Shown here: piece after piece, positions 1-9,381 of the stretch
How positions within the stretch are numbered: the stretch's first letter is position 1
Layout: each line of letters starts with the position of its first letter
Made by a program: the position numbers and the translations under genes
The notes under the pieces: model-generated
What the model was told of the DNA's origin: nothing
The model's database searches: none
Seen by the model: the letters and a program-made list of their open reading frames with translations, nothing else
Assembly (NCBI RefSeq): GCF_022374875.2
Contig: NZ_CP092427.2
Location: 3,534,001-3,598,000 of the forward strand
Source of the DNA: Mycolicibacterium rufum
GTDB lineage: Bacteria; Actinomycetota; Actinomycetes; Mycobacteriales; Mycobacteriaceae
Length of the DNA: 64,000 bases
Reading direction: 5' to 3'

Positions 1-543
1 GCCGCCCAGGGTTTCGCGCACCTGGACTGCGCAGGCATCGGTGCTGACGCGCTGTACTCCTCGTCGCGCAAGTGGGCGGCGGGCCCTCGCGGCGTGGGCG
101 TGCTGGCCACCCGGCCCGGTTTCCTGACCGAGGACACCCGCGGACGGCTCGATCACGCCGAGAAGAACGTCGCGTCACACGTGGGTCTGTCGGTGGCGCT
201 CGGCGAACACGTGGCGGCCGGTCCGGAGGTCATCCAGGCCCGGCTGCGCGAGGTCGGCGCCGCCACCCGCCGCGCGCTCGCCGCACTCACCGACTGGCAG
301 GTCCGCGAGGCCGCGGACGAGCCGAGTGCCATCACCACGGTGCTGCCGCCCGACGGCGTGGACCCGCTGCACGTGCGCGCCCGGTTGATCGCCGAGCACG
401 CGATCGTCACCACCTACGTCGGGGTCGAACGGGCGCCCGGCGAGATGGTCCGCCCCGCCCTGCGGGTCTCCCCGCACGTCGATGTCACCGACGACGACCT
501 CGAGGCGCTCACCGCCGCGCTCGCCGCTGTCTCGGGGGTGTGA
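1..543 (+). CDS. egtE: Ergothioneine biosynthesis PLP lyase EgtE, 3' part only
   Basis: This open frame enters from the left edge and gives the last 180 residues of a class V aminotransferase-fold protein. EgtE is the PLP-dependent C-S lyase that releases ergothioneine from hercynylcysteine sulfoxide in the cytosol. The PLP-binding lysine lies in [12 protein letters not shown] (Lys codon at 70-72), the usual class V context. The family is about 370-390 residues, so roughly the N-terminal half lies outside the window. It ends with TGA 52 bp before the next gene on the same strand. The exact EgtE assignment rests on remembered mycobacterial sequence; another class V lyase is possible but less likely. 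Confidence 0.82.
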   Translation, partial: AAQGFAHLDCAGIGADALYSSSRKWAAGPRGVGVLATRPGFLTEDTRGRLDHAEKNVASHVGLSVALGEHVAAGPEVIQARLREVGAATRRALAALTDWQVREAADEPSAITTVLPPDGVDPLHVRARLIAEHAIVTTYVGVERAPGEMVRPALRVSPHVDVTDDDLEALTAALAAVSGV

Positions 544-594
544 TCGGGCGCACTTCTGGTTACCCTGCTGCACCACCAGGGGAGGGACGCGCTC

Positions 595-1995
595 ATGACA
601 GCCACCGAGTCCGACCAGTCGAGGCCGGAGAAGAAGAAGCGCGACCGGACGCACTGGCTCTACATCATGGTGATCGTCGCGGTCGTCGCCGGCATCGTGG
701 TGGGCCTCGTCGCGCCCGACGCTGCCGCCTCACTCGGCGTGCTGGGCGAGCTGTTCGTCAAGCTGATCAAGATGATGATCGTCCCGGTCATCTTCTGCAC
801 CGTCGTGCTCGGCATCGGCAAGGTCAGGGCCGCCACCGCCGTCGGGAAGGTCGGCGGGCTCGCGCTCGGCTACTTCCTGGTGATGTCGACGGTGGCGCTG
901 GCCATCGGCCTGGTCGTCGGCAACCTGATCAGCCCCGGGACCGGGCTCGACGTCACCGCCGACCCGGGCAAGGGCGCCGAGCTGGCCGGTGAGGCCGAAT
1001 CCGCCGGCGGCGCCATGGATTTCATCTCCGACATCATCCCGTCCACGCTGTTCTCCTCGCTCACCGAGGGCAACGTGCTGCAGGCACTGTTCGTCGCGCT
1101 GCTCGTCGGGTTCGGCATCCAGTCGCTGGGCCGGACCGGTGAGCCGCTGCTGCGCGGCATCGAGGCGGTGCAGAAGCTGGTCTTCAAGATCCTGATCGGC
1201 GTGCTGTGGCTGGCCCCGATCGGTGCCTTCGGCGCGATCGCCGAGGTGGTGGGCGACACCGGGTTCGAGGCGGTGATCCAGCTCGGGGTGCTGATGCTGG
1301 CGTTCTACCTGACGTGCGTGATCTTCGTGTTCGGGGTGCTCGGGGCGCTGCTGTGGATGGTGGCCCGGGTATCGGTGTTCAAGCTGGCCCGCTACCTGGC
1401 CCGGGAGTACCTGCTGATCGTCGCCACGTCGTCGTCGGAGTCCGCGCTGCCGCGGCTGATCGCGAAGATGGAACACGCCGGCGTGGAGCCCGCGACCGTC
1501 GGCATCGTGGTCCCGACCGGCTACTCGTTCAACCTCGACGGGACCGCGATCTACCTGACCATGGCATCGCTGTTCATCGCCGACGCGCTCGGCGATCCGC
1601 TGTCGATCCCCGAACAGCTGGGCCTGCTCGCCTTCATGATCATCGCGTCGAAGGGCGCGGCGGGCGTGAGCGGCGCCGGCCTGGCCACCCTCGCCGCCGG
1701 CCTGCAGAGCCACCGGCCCGAGTTGCTCGACGGGGTCGGGATCATCGTCGGCATCGACCGGTTCATGTCCGAGGCCCGCGCGCTGACCAACTTCTCCGGC
1801 AACGCCGTCGCCACCCTGCTCGTCGGCTGCTGGACCCATACCGTGGACAGCGGCCGGCTCAACGATGTGCTCGACGGCAACCGGCCCTTCGACGAGTCGA
1901 CGATGGTCGACGACCACGACGCGACGCACGACGTGCGTGACACACACGAGGCGCGCGACACCTCCGAATCGAGGAAGACCTCTCCGACCGGGTAG
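595..1995 (+). CDS. Dicarboxylate/amino acid:cation symporter (SDF family)
   Basis: A 466-residue inner-membrane transporter of the sodium:dicarboxylate symporter family (GltP/DctA type), expected to import C4-dicarboxylates, glutamate or aspartate with Na+ or H+. Several hydrophobic helices are visible, starting about residue 20. The serine-rich re-entrant loop motif ATSSSESALPRLI (about residues 276-288) and the NMDGT-type motif, here FNLDGTAIYLT (about 306-316), are both present. The C-terminus is a hydrophilic Asp/His/Arg-rich tail of about 30 residues that is not part of the transport core. The ATG has a GGGAGGG Shine-Dalgarno about 7 bases upstream. The substrate cannot be read from the sequence. 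Confidence 0.85.
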   Translation: MTATESDQSRPEKKKRDRTHWLYIMVIVAVVAGIVVGLVAPDAAASLGVLGELFVKLIKMMIVPVIFCTVVLGIGKVRAATAVGKVGGLALGYFLVMSTVALAIGLVVGNLISPGTGLDVTADPGKGAELAGEAESAGGAMDFISDIIPSTLFSSLTEGNVLQALFVALLVGFGIQSLGRTGEPLLRGIEAVQKLVFKILIGVLWLAPIGAFGAIAEVVGDTGFEAVIQLGVLMLAFYLTCVIFVFGVLGALLWMVARVSVFKLARYLAREYLLIVATSSSESALPRLIAKMEHAGVEPATVGIVVPTGYSFNLDGTAIYLTMASLFIADALGDPLSIPEQLGLLAFMIIASKGAAGVSGAGLATLAAGLQSHRPELLDGVGIIVGIDRFMSEARALTNFSGNAVATLLVGCWTHTVDSGRLNDVLDGNRPFDESTMVDDHDATHDVRDTHEARDTSESRKTSPTG

Positions 1996-2142
1996 GTCGT
2001 GTCCCCTCCGGTCGTCCGCACTTGCGCTGCCCGACGATTCGGTTGTGGGTCCGAGGTGTTCTCCAGGTCACATCTGCCGTGCCATGTTGGTGCTCGACAC
2101 CGCCACGCACTGCAGATCGGCTCTGGAAAGGAACCCGTCGCC

Positions 2143-3435
2143 ATGAAGGTCGAAGATCTCCTCAAACCGTTCCCCATCAAGGAGTTTCACCCGTTCCCCC
2201 GCGCCATGATGGGCCCCGGCGCCCACGAGATGGTCGGCCCCGAAGCGCTGAAGATGGGCTTCAAGCGAACGCTGCTGATGAGCTCGGGCCTGCGCGGCAC
2301 CGACATCGTGCACAACATGGCCGAGTCGCTGAAATGGCACGGCCTCGAGGTCGTGGTCTACGACCAGGTGGAATCCAATCCCAAGGACTACAACGTCATG
2401 GATGCGGTCAAGCTGTACCAGGAGAACGAGTGTGACAGCTTCGTCTCCATCGGCGGCGGCTCCACCCACGACGCCTGCAAGGGCGCCCGCATCTCGATCG
2501 CGCATGACGGCCGCAACGTCAACGATTTCGAGGGCTTCAACAAGAGCGAGAATCCCAAGAACCCGCCCCACATCGCGATCTCGACCACCGCAGGCACCGG
2601 CTCGGAGACCTCGTGGGCCTACGTCATCACCGACACCACCACCGATCCGGACAACCCGCACAAGTACGTCGCGTTCGACGACGCGTCGGTGGCGACCCTG
2701 GCCGTCGACGACCCGGTGCTGTACTTCGAGTGCCCCGTCGACTACACCGCGCAGTGCGGCTTCGACGTGCTCGCCCACGCCTCCGAGCCCTACGTCTCCC
2801 GGCTGAACTTCGAGCCGTCACTGGGCAACGCGATCCGCGCGATCAAGCTGACCGCCGAGAACCTGCGCGAAGCCACCTGGAACGGAACCGATCTCAAGGG
2901 CCGCGAGGGCATGATGTACGCCCAGTACATCGCGGCGCAGGCGTTCAACTCCGGCGGGCTGGGCATCATCCACTCGATCTCGCATGCGGTGTCGGCGTTC
3001 TACGACACCCACCACGGGCTGAACAACGCGATCGCGCTGCCCCGGGTGTGGGCGTTCAACATGCCGGTGGCCTACAAGCGCTTCGCCGACATCGCACAGG
3101 CGATGGGGGTGGACACCTACGGCATGACCGATGTGCAGGCCGCCGACGCCGCGCTGGCCGCCGCGATCCGGCTGCTGCGTGACGTCAACATCATCGAGCG
3201 CTTCGTCGACGTCAAGCAGGACAGCTACTCGAAGAACCGGCTGGGGCAGGGCCCGACGAAGTTCTACGAGAATGCCAAGGTGATCACGGGCGACAAGGCC
3301 GACGTCGACCGCATCACCAACCATGTTCTCGGCGATGCCTGCACCCCGGGCAACGCGAAGGAGTGCACGTTCGACACCGTGCGCCCCGTGGTCGAGCACT
3401 GCATGAACGGCAGCCTCGACGAGCTGCTGCCGTAA
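2143..3435 (+). CDS. mno: Methanol dehydrogenase-type, mycofactocin-linked type III alcohol dehydrogenase (Mno/Mdo)
   Basis: A 430-residue iron-containing (type III) alcohol dehydrogenase. The closest remembered relatives are actinobacterial NDMA-dependent methanol dehydrogenases, which hold a tight nicotinamide cofactor and pass electrons to an external acceptor, in vivo mycofactocin. The nucleotide-binding GGGSTHDACKG is near residues 103-113. Metal-ligand histidines lie in HSISHAV (His277, His281) and DTHHG (His290, His291). The chosen ATG has GGAAAGGA 10 bases upstream; earlier in-frame starts would add a non-conserved, Arg-rich leader. It heads a tightly packed run with a MoxR ATPase and a VWA protein only 2 and 3 bp apart, suggesting a chaperone-assisted enzyme. 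Substrate (methanol, ethanol or small diols) is inferred. Confidence 0.85.
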   Translation: MKVEDLLKPFPIKEFHPFPRAMMGPGAHEMVGPEALKMGFKRTLLMSSGLRGTDIVHNMAESLKWHGLEVVVYDQVESNPKDYNVMDAVKLYQENECDSFVSIGGGSTHDACKGARISIAHDGRNVNDFEGFNKSENPKNPPHIAISTTAGTGSETSWAYVITDTTTDPDNPHKYVAFDDASVATLAVDDPVLYFECPVDYTAQCGFDVLAHASEPYVSRLNFEPSLGNAIRAIKLTAENLREATWNGTDLKGREGMMYAQYIAAQAFNSGGLGIIHSISHAVSAFYDTHHGLNNAIALPRVWAFNMPVAYKRFADIAQAMGVDTYGMTDVQAADAALAAAIRLLRDVNIIERFVDVKQDSYSKNRLGQGPTKFYENAKVITGDKADVDRITNHVLGDACTPGNAKECTFDTVRPVVEHCMNGSLDELLP

Positions 3436-3437
3436 CG

Positions 3438-4553
3438 ATGTTCGCAACCGTCGAGGACGTGCGCGAGGCGCTCGCCGGCGAGGGCTACATCGCCGACGAG
3501 CGCCTGGCCACCACGGTGTTCCTGCAGACCCGGCTGGACAAGCCACTGCTGATCGAGGGACCCGCCGGTGTCGGCAAGACCGAACTGGCCAAGGTGCTGG
3601 CCGCGGCGACCGGCCGCCGCCTGCTGCGGCTGCAGTGCTACGAGGGTCAGGACGAGACCAAGGCGCTCTACGAGTGGGACTACGGCAAGCAACTGCTCTA
3701 CACCCAGATCCTGCGGGAGAAGATCGGTCAGATCGTCTCCGACGCCACGGATCTGACGGAGGCCGTCGAACGGATCGGCGCGCAGGAGAGCGTGTTCTTC
3801 TCCGACCGCTTCCTCGCTCCGCGACCTCTGCTGGAAGCGGTCCGGTCCGAGGAACCGGTGGTGCTGCTCGTCGACGAGATCGACCGCGCCGACGAGGCGT
3901 TGGAGGCGGTGCTGCTCGAATTGCTCGGCGAATACCAGGTGTCGGTGCCCGAGATCGGCACCTTCACCGCGAGGCATGCGCCGTATGTGATCCTCACGTC
4001 GAACAACACCCGCGATCTGGCGGCGGCACTGAAACGACGCTGCCTGCACCTGTTCCTGGACTATCCGGCGGCCGAGCGCGAACTGGAGATCGTGCGGTCC
4101 AAGAACACCGGGTTGACCGACGCGCTGGCCGCGCAGCTCGTCGACATCGTCCGCGGCCTGCGGGAGCTGGAACTGCGCAAGGCGCCGAGCATCTCGGAGA
4201 CCATCGACTGGGCCCGCACGCTGGCGGTGCTCGGCGTCGACGAGTTGTCGGCCCAGATGCTGTCGGACACCGTGTCGGTGGTGGTGAAGTACGACAAGGA
4301 CGTCCGCAAAGCGCTCGACGCGCTGCCGCGGCTGGTCGACCCGAATGCGACGGTGCCCGAACAGCACCCGCACCGCCACGGCCATGACCACGGTCACGAC
4401 CATGATCACGACCACGGTCACGGTCACGATCACGGCGACGACGGGAAAGCGGCCCGGCTGGCCAAGGACCGGCCCGGTCGGTTCACCGACGGTTACTACG
4501 GCACACCCAAAAAGACCGCGGCGGCGACGCTGGGCCGGCGCCGGGCACTGTAG
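3438..4553 (+). CDS. MoxR-type AAA+ ATPase with histidine-rich C-terminal tail
   Basis: A 371-residue MoxR-like AAA+ ATPase. Walker A is GPAGVGKTE (Lys about residue 47), Walker B VLLVDEIDRAD (about 142-152), and sensor 1 is in ILTSNN. MoxR ATPases team with VWA proteins to remodel or metal-load partner enzymes. After the AAA+ core, about residues 310-335 form an almost uninterrupted His/Asp/Gly tract (HGHDHGHDHDHD and onward) with at least ten histidines, followed by a basic end. This tract is not part of standard MoxR and resembles metal-storage stretches of HypB or UreE. The gene starts 2 bp after the mno stop and ends 3 bp before the VWA gene. Metal delivery to the dehydrogenase is an inference. 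Confidence 0.85.
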   Translation: MFATVEDVREALAGEGYIADERLATTVFLQTRLDKPLLIEGPAGVGKTELAKVLAAATGRRLLRLQCYEGQDETKALYEWDYGKQLLYTQILREKIGQIVSDATDLTEAVERIGAQESVFFSDRFLAPRPLLEAVRSEEPVVLLVDEIDRADEALEAVLLELLGEYQVSVPEIGTFTARHAPYVILTSNNTRDLAAALKRRCLHLFLDYPAAERELEIVRSKNTGLTDALAAQLVDIVRGLRELELRKAPSISETIDWARTLAVLGVDELSAQMLSDTVSVVVKYDKDVRKALDALPRLVDPNATVPEQHPHRHGHDHGHDHDHDHGHGHDHGDDGKAARLAKDRPGRFTDGYYGTPKKTAAATLGRRRAL

Positions 4554-4556
4554 GCC

Positions 4557-6077
4557 ATGGAGGCCACCCTGCACCGGTTCGTCCGGCTCCTGCGTCTGGC
4601 CGGGGTCCGCGTCTCGATCCCCGAGGCGCTGGACGCGATGCGGTGCGCCGGGCAGCCCGGTGTGTTGTCGTCCCGGGCTGTCCTGCGGACCGCATTGCGC
4701 GTCGCGCTCGTCAAAGACGAGCGCGACGCCCCGGTGTTCGACGAGATCTTCGACGCGTTCTTCTCGCTCGTGCGGGTCGGCGGCGCGGAAGACGGCCACG
4801 GGCACTCGCATGCGCACGACGATCTCGTCGACACCGGAGAACTCGAATCCTTCACGCTCTCCGAGGAACCCAGCGACACCCCCGAACAGGGACACGAGCA
4901 CGGCAAGCCGTCCAGCATCCGGGACTACTTCAAACAGGAGGACCTGGCGCAGCGCTACAACCTGCACCAGGAGGCCAACAAGATCGACCTCGCCGCGCTG
5001 ACCGACGAGATCGCGTTCTCCAAGGACAGCCGCAGCGGCGCCGACGACGCGGTGCGGATCCAGTTGTCCACCGACCGGCTGAGCGGCGCCACGTCCGCGG
5101 GTGATCTGGCCACCTCCGCAGGCACCGCCGTCGACGCCGAGTTGACCATCGCCGAGCAGGACGCCCTGCTCGGGTGGCTCGACAGCGAAATGGATTGCGC
5201 AGGAGACGAATCCGACGCCGCAGCGCTGCGCAAACGGTTGGCCGGGGTGCTGGAGAACCTGCCGGCGGCGCTCAAGCGGCACCTGGAGGCGCTGCTGGCG
5301 TTGGAGACCGCGATCGTCGAGACCCGGGAGCGGCGCGAGGCGCGGGTGGACCGCATCGCCGAGACCGAGCGCGCCGACCTGGAGGACTCACTGCGGCGGC
5401 TGGCCCGCACCCTGCACGGGGCGCTGACCCACCGCCGCCGCGTCGCCGCTGCCGGCCGCGTCGACTCGGGCCAGACCATGCGACGCAACATGCGCTTCGA
5501 CGGCGTGCCGTTCATGCCCGTCACCGTGCGCCGCGCCGAGGACCGGCCGCGGCTGGTGGTGCTGGCCGATGTGAGCCTCTCGGTGCGGGCCACGTCGCGG
5601 TTCACCCTGCACCTGGTGCACGGCCTGCAGGACCTCTTCACCCAGGTGCGGTCGTTCGTGTTCGTCGCCGACGTCGCCGAGACCACCGAAATGTTCCGCG
5701 ACCACCCGAGCGAACGGGCGCTCGGCCTGATCTTCGGCGGGGACGTCATCGACATCTCGGCGAACTCCGACTACGGCAGCGTGTTCGGCGAGTTCCTCGC
5801 CGAACACTCCTCGGCGATCACCCGCCGGACCACCGTGCTGGTGCTCGGCGACGGCCGCACCAATGCGCGCGACCCCAACCTCGCGGCGTTCGAGGAGATC
5901 ACCCGCCGTGCACGGGAGACCGTGTGGCTCACGCCCGAGCCGCGCTACTCCTGGGGCCTGGGCAGCTGTGACCTGCCGGCGTACGCCGAATACTGCGACC
6001 GGGTGCGCGTGGTGGCCGACCTGTCGGGGCTGGAAACCGCCGCGCACGAGTTCGCCGCGGACGCCGTGGGGAGATGA
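4557..6077 (+). CDS. VWA-domain protein (CoxE-like), partner of the MoxR ATPase
   Basis: A 506-residue protein whose C-terminal half is a von Willebrand A domain of the CoxE type. The MIDAS motif is ADVSLS (Asp about residue 338). The middle (about 190-310) is charged and probably helical. Near residues 80-90 there is a short histidine cluster (GHGHSHAHDD) and a second GHEHG further on, echoing the His tract of the preceding ATPase. MoxR/VWA pairs act in enzyme maturation, for example CoxD/CoxE and NorQ/NorD. The tight linkage to two alcohol dehydrogenases suggests these are the clients. Its TGA (6075-6077) is followed one base later by the GTG of the next gene, so translation is probably coupled. 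Confidence 0.82.
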   Translation: MEATLHRFVRLLRLAGVRVSIPEALDAMRCAGQPGVLSSRAVLRTALRVALVKDERDAPVFDEIFDAFFSLVRVGGAEDGHGHSHAHDDLVDTGELESFTLSEEPSDTPEQGHEHGKPSSIRDYFKQEDLAQRYNLHQEANKIDLAALTDEIAFSKDSRSGADDAVRIQLSTDRLSGATSAGDLATSAGTAVDAELTIAEQDALLGWLDSEMDCAGDESDAAALRKRLAGVLENLPAALKRHLEALLALETAIVETRERREARVDRIAETERADLEDSLRRLARTLHGALTHRRRVAAAGRVDSGQTMRRNMRFDGVPFMPVTVRRAEDRPRLVVLADVSLSVRATSRFTLHLVHGLQDLFTQVRSFVFVADVAETTEMFRDHPSERALGLIFGGDVIDISANSDYGSVFGEFLAEHSSAITRRTTVLVLGDGRTNARDPNLAAFEEITRRARETVWLTPEPRYSWGLGSCDLPAYAEYCDRVRVVADLSGLETAAHEFAADAVGR

Positions 6078-6078
6078 C

Positions 6079-7365
6079 GTGAGTCGTACGCTGGAGCTGT
6101 CCGGGTCACACTCCGTGCGCCCGGCCCGGGGCGTGCGAGGCGAGGCAGTGACGAGATCGGACAGCGGCGCGGCAGCGGTCGGGACGTGCGACGACCGGCG
6201 CCGCGCGGAGTCCGGGGCACGGCTGCTGAAATTCCACGCCCCCGAGATCGTGTTCGGCATCGACTCCATGGCCGAGGCCGCCCACGCCGCGCTGCGGCTC
6301 GGCGCGCTGCGGCCGATGCTGGTCACCGACCCCGGGCTCATCGAGGCCGGCTGGGCCGATGAGATGGTCGACCACCTGGCCGAGCAGGGCATCGCGGCCC
6401 GGATGTGGCACCACCTCACACCCAACCCGAAAGACCACGAGATCGCCGCCGGGTTCGACACCTACGCCGAGCACGGCTGCGACGTCCTGCTGGCCGTCGG
6501 CGGCGGCTCGGTGATCGACGCGGCCAAGGGCGTGGCGATCCTCGCCGCCAACGGCGGGGACATCCTCGACTACGAGGGCGTCGACAAGGCGGAGATGCCG
6601 ATCCCGCCGCTGGTCGTCGTGCCGTCCACGTCGGGAACCGGCGCCGACGTGTCGCAGTTCTGCATCGTCACCGACACCACCCGCAACACCAAGATCACCA
6701 TCCTGGGGCGCGCGCTCGTCCCCGACATCACGGTCATCGACCCGCGGCTACTCACCACGATGCCCGAGTGGCTCAACGCCGCCACCGGTCTGGACGCGCT
6801 CACCCACGGCATCGAGGCGTTCGTCTCGCTGGGCCACAACCAACTCACCGACCACCACGCGCTGCGTGCCGTGCAGATGGTCACGGACAACCTGGCCGCC
6901 ACCCTGGAGCGGCCGCAGGACATGCCCGCCCGGGTGCTGATGGCCCAGGCCGCGCTGGAGGCGGGGTTGGCGTTCACCAACGCGATCCTCGGCGCCGCCC
7001 ACGCGATGAGCCATCAGGTGGGCGGCCTGCTCGATCTGCCGCACGGCGTGGTCAACGGCGTGCTGCTGCCGCACGTCATCCGCTTCAACGCCGAGGCGGA
7101 CCCCGAGCCCTACAAGACCATCGCGACGTTCCTCGGGGTCGCCGAGGCGGGGGCGCCCGCCGCTGAGGCGGCCCTGGCGCTGGCCGATCGCATCGACCGG
7201 CTGGCCCGCGACGTCGGGGTGCCGCGCGGCCTGGCGCAACTCGGCGTGTCCGAGGACGACCTGCCCCGGCTGGCGAAGACGGCGCTGGCCGACGCCTGCA
7301 TGAGCACCAATCCGCGCCCCGCCGACGAGAGGCAGATGCAGGCGCTGTTCCGGGCGGCGATGTGA
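6079..7365 (+). CDS. Second iron-containing (type III) alcohol dehydrogenase, 1,3-propanediol dehydrogenase-like
   Basis: A cytoplasmic type III alcohol dehydrogenase of 428 residues from this GTG. It carries GGGSVIDAAKG (nucleotide binding), a conserved GLDALTHGIEAFVS block, and the fingerprint HAMSHQVGGLLDLPHG with metal-ligand histidines. It is clearly distinct from Mno and closer to 1,3-propanediol or lactaldehyde-type enzymes. The GTG at 6079 is chosen because GGGGAG sits 5 bases upstream and it nearly abuts the VWA stop. The first 48 residues are unconserved and Arg-rich, so GTG 6148 (405 residues) is a real alternative; recognisable homology begins at LLKFHAPEIVFG. It is the fourth gene of the alcohol-oxidation run. 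Substrate unknown. Confidence 0.83.
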   Translation: MSRTLELSGSHSVRPARGVRGEAVTRSDSGAAAVGTCDDRRRAESGARLLKFHAPEIVFGIDSMAEAAHAALRLGALRPMLVTDPGLIEAGWADEMVDHLAEQGIAARMWHHLTPNPKDHEIAAGFDTYAEHGCDVLLAVGGGSVIDAAKGVAILAANGGDILDYEGVDKAEMPIPPLVVVPSTSGTGADVSQFCIVTDTTRNTKITILGRALVPDITVIDPRLLTTMPEWLNAATGLDALTHGIEAFVSLGHNQLTDHHALRAVQMVTDNLAATLERPQDMPARVLMAQAALEAGLAFTNAILGAAHAMSHQVGGLLDLPHGVVNGVLLPHVIRFNAEADPEPYKTIATFLGVAEAGAPAAEAALALADRIDRLARDVGVPRGLAQLGVSEDDLPRLAKTALADACMSTNPRPADERQMQALFRAAM

Positions 7366-7375
7366 GGCGGCTCTC

Positions 7376-8746
7376 GTGACCGCCGCGGACGCCGGCCCTC
7401 CCGACCTCGCCCGGTTGACCGGCCTGCGCTCGGGCAAGGGTCGCTTCTATCCCGAATTACGGCTCACCGCACAGCGTTTGGACCGGGTGATCGCGGCGCT
7501 CGACACCATCTCCCGGGCGCTGGTGCAGACCATCGAGGGCCCGGAGAACCTGGTGCGCGCGGTCGCCGAGGCCGCGCGGGCCACCCTCGACGCGGACTGG
7601 GTGCTGCTGGCACTGGCCGACGGCGCGCTGCCCGAGGCCAGTGTGCGGCACCTCATCCTGGACTCGGCCGGTGTCGCCTACGCCTTCGAAGGACTCCACA
7701 GCGCGGCCGATCCCGGCGCGTCACTGCCCGACGCGGTGCTCAACCGCCTCAACGACATCCTGCGGGGCCAACTCGCGCAGTTCCGGCTGCCGGTGATCGA
7801 GACGCAGCACGCGCACGTGCCGATCGAACTGAACGGCACGGTGATCGGGGCGTTCGCGGCGTGGACGCCGCCGCACCGGACCCTCGACGGCACCGACGCC
7901 ATGGTGATGCGCATCCTGGCCGGGCAGACGGCGGTCGCGTTGCAGAACTCGGCGCTGTTCACCAAATCGGTGACGCTGCTGGCCCAGTCCGAGGCCCGCA
8001 ACGCCGAGCTGCTGGCCACCCAGCGCGAACTCGGTGCGGCACAACGCCATCAGGTGCTCAACTCCGAGCGGCACCGCATCGCCAGGGAACTGCACGACAG
8101 CGTCGCCCAGACCGTGCTGTCGGCCGGCATGCAGATCGAGGTGTGCCGCAGCGAGATCGGTCCGGGCGCAGGGGAGCTGGCCGACAGGCTGGACCTCGCG
8201 AAGGACCTCACCCGCTCGGCGACCGAACAGCTGCGCTCGGCGATCTACGCGCTCAACCAGTCCGACGCCGAACGTTCCGGGCTGGCCGCCATGCTCGGGC
8301 AGCTGGCCACCGTGCACATGCCCGAGGATCTGCGGGTGACGCTGCGGGTGGCGGGCCCGTCCGTGGAGCTGCCCAGCGATGTCGAGCACGCCTTGCTGCG
8401 GATCGCCGGGGAGGCGCTGTTCAACACCGCGATGCACGGCCACGCCACCCGAGCCCTGGTGCGGCTGACCTACGGTGACGACGCGGTGGCGTTGTCGATC
8501 GCCGACGACGGCACCGGGGACCCCGACAAGCTGCGGCTGATGCTGCGGATGGCCGAGGCCGCCGACGTCGACGGCCGGCACCGCGGGCTGGCCAACATGC
8601 GGGCCCGGGCCGCCGAACACGGTGGCACCTTCGACGTCTACCGCTCCCGCATCGGCGGGGTGCGGGTCGTGGCGCGCATCCCGTACGTCGCGGAACGCCG
8701 TGCGGAAAGCCTCGCAGAAAGCCTTGGAGAAAGCCGGAGTTCATGA
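7376..8746 (+). CDS. GAF-domain sensor histidine kinase (NarL/DegS class)
   Basis: A 456-residue soluble histidine kinase with no obvious membrane segment. A GAF-like sensor region spans about residues 40-195, followed by a HisKA_3 dimerisation domain with the phospho-acceptor in RIARELHDSVAQ (His240), and an HATPase domain (about 320-440) with ADDGTGD and RGLANMRARA boxes. It starts at a GTG 10 bp after the second dehydrogenase, preceded by GAGGCGG, and overlaps the response regulator by 4 bp. Cytoplasmic GAF kinases of this class often sense small ligands or redox state. Its position suggests that it reports alcohol or aldehyde availability to the island; this is inferred. Confidence 0.88.
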   Translation: MTAADAGPPDLARLTGLRSGKGRFYPELRLTAQRLDRVIAALDTISRALVQTIEGPENLVRAVAEAARATLDADWVLLALADGALPEASVRHLILDSAGVAYAFEGLHSAADPGASLPDAVLNRLNDILRGQLAQFRLPVIETQHAHVPIELNGTVIGAFAAWTPPHRTLDGTDAMVMRILAGQTAVALQNSALFTKSVTLLAQSEARNAELLATQRELGAAQRHQVLNSERHRIARELHDSVAQTVLSAGMQIEVCRSEIGPGAGELADRLDLAKDLTRSATEQLRSAIYALNQSDAERSGLAAMLGQLATVHMPEDLRVTLRVAGPSVELPSDVEHALLRIAGEALFNTAMHGHATRALVRLTYGDDAVALSIADDGTGDPDKLRLMLRMAEAADVDGRHRGLANMRARAAEHGGTFDVYRSRIGGVRVVARIPYVAERRAESLAESLGESRSS

Positions 8747-9381
8747 CACCCATCAGGCTCGTTCTCGTCGACGACCATGCCATCCTGCGCCAGGGCCTGC
8801 GTTCGGTGCTCGAACGCGCCGACGACCTCGTCGTCGTCGGGGAGGCGGCGTCGGAGGCCGAGGCCGAGGCCGTGGTGCGGGCCACCCAGCCTGACGTGGT
8901 GCTCCTGGACCTCAAGCTGTCGGCCGGCTCGGAGTTCGAGGGACTCACGTTGTGCGCCAAGCTGTCCGCGGAGTATCCGGCGCTCGGCCTGCTGGTGCTC
9001 ACCACGTTCCTCGACGAGGACCTGGTGGTGCGTGCCGTGCACGCCGGCGCGCGGGGGTACGTGGTCAAGGACGTCGACACCACCGAACTGGTCCGGGCGA
9101 TCCGAGCGATCTCGGCGGGAGAGAGCGCGTTCGACTCGCGCAGCGCCGCCGCGGTGGTGCGGTCCCTGTCGGGCCGCGCGGAGCCGCGCGCACAGCTCAC
9201 CGACCGCGAGGTCGAGGTATTGCGATTGCTCGCGGCCGGGTTGTCCAACAACAAGATCGGCGAGAAGCTCTACATCTCCGCGACGACCGCGAAGTTCCAC
9301 GTCAGCAACATCATGCGCAAACTCGAGGTCAGCAGGCGGGCCGAGGCGGTGTACGCGGCGAGCAAGCGGGGCCTGATCTAG
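8743..9381 (+). CDS. LuxR/NarL-family response regulator
   Basis: A 212-residue two-component regulator. The receiver has the acidic pair in LVLVDDH (Asp10, Asp11), the phospho-acceptor Asp56 in VVLLDLKL and the conserved Lys in YVVKDVD. A LuxR-type helix-turn-helix covers about residues 152-205 (LTDREVEVLRLLAAG through KFHVSNIMRKL). The ATG overlaps the kinase stop (ATGA), so the two proteins should be made together. The likely target is the promoter ahead of mno in the 147 bp upstream of 2143, but no operator can be assigned. The gene converges with mftM and their stop codons overlap. Confidence 0.9.
   Translation: MTPIRLVLVDDHAILRQGLRSVLERADDLVVVGEAASEAEAEAVVRATQPDVVLLDLKLSAGSEFEGLTLCAKLSAEYPALGLLVLTTFLDEDLVVRAVHAGARGYVVKDVDTTELVRAIRAISAGESAFDSRSAAAVVRSLSGRAEPRAQLTDREVEVLRLLAAGLSNNKIGEKLYISATTAKFHVSNIMRKLEVSRRAEAVYAASKRGLI

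Noticed and set aside
730..1947. A 405-codon minus-strand frame opposite the SDF transporter
   Set aside because: Low-complexity Asp/Arg/His/Gln translation and no family features; the plus-strand transporter motifs are unambiguous.
2054..2080. CRP-like GTG...TCACA element upstream of mno
   Set aside because: Half-site spacing is wrong by two bases and only one half matches; left unassigned.
3264..5282. A 672-codon open frame on the minus strand across the MoxR and VWA genes
   Set aside because: Antisense shadow caused by high G+C; composition is Arg/Gln/His/Val-rich without motifs, while the plus strand encodes clear ATPase and VWA domains.
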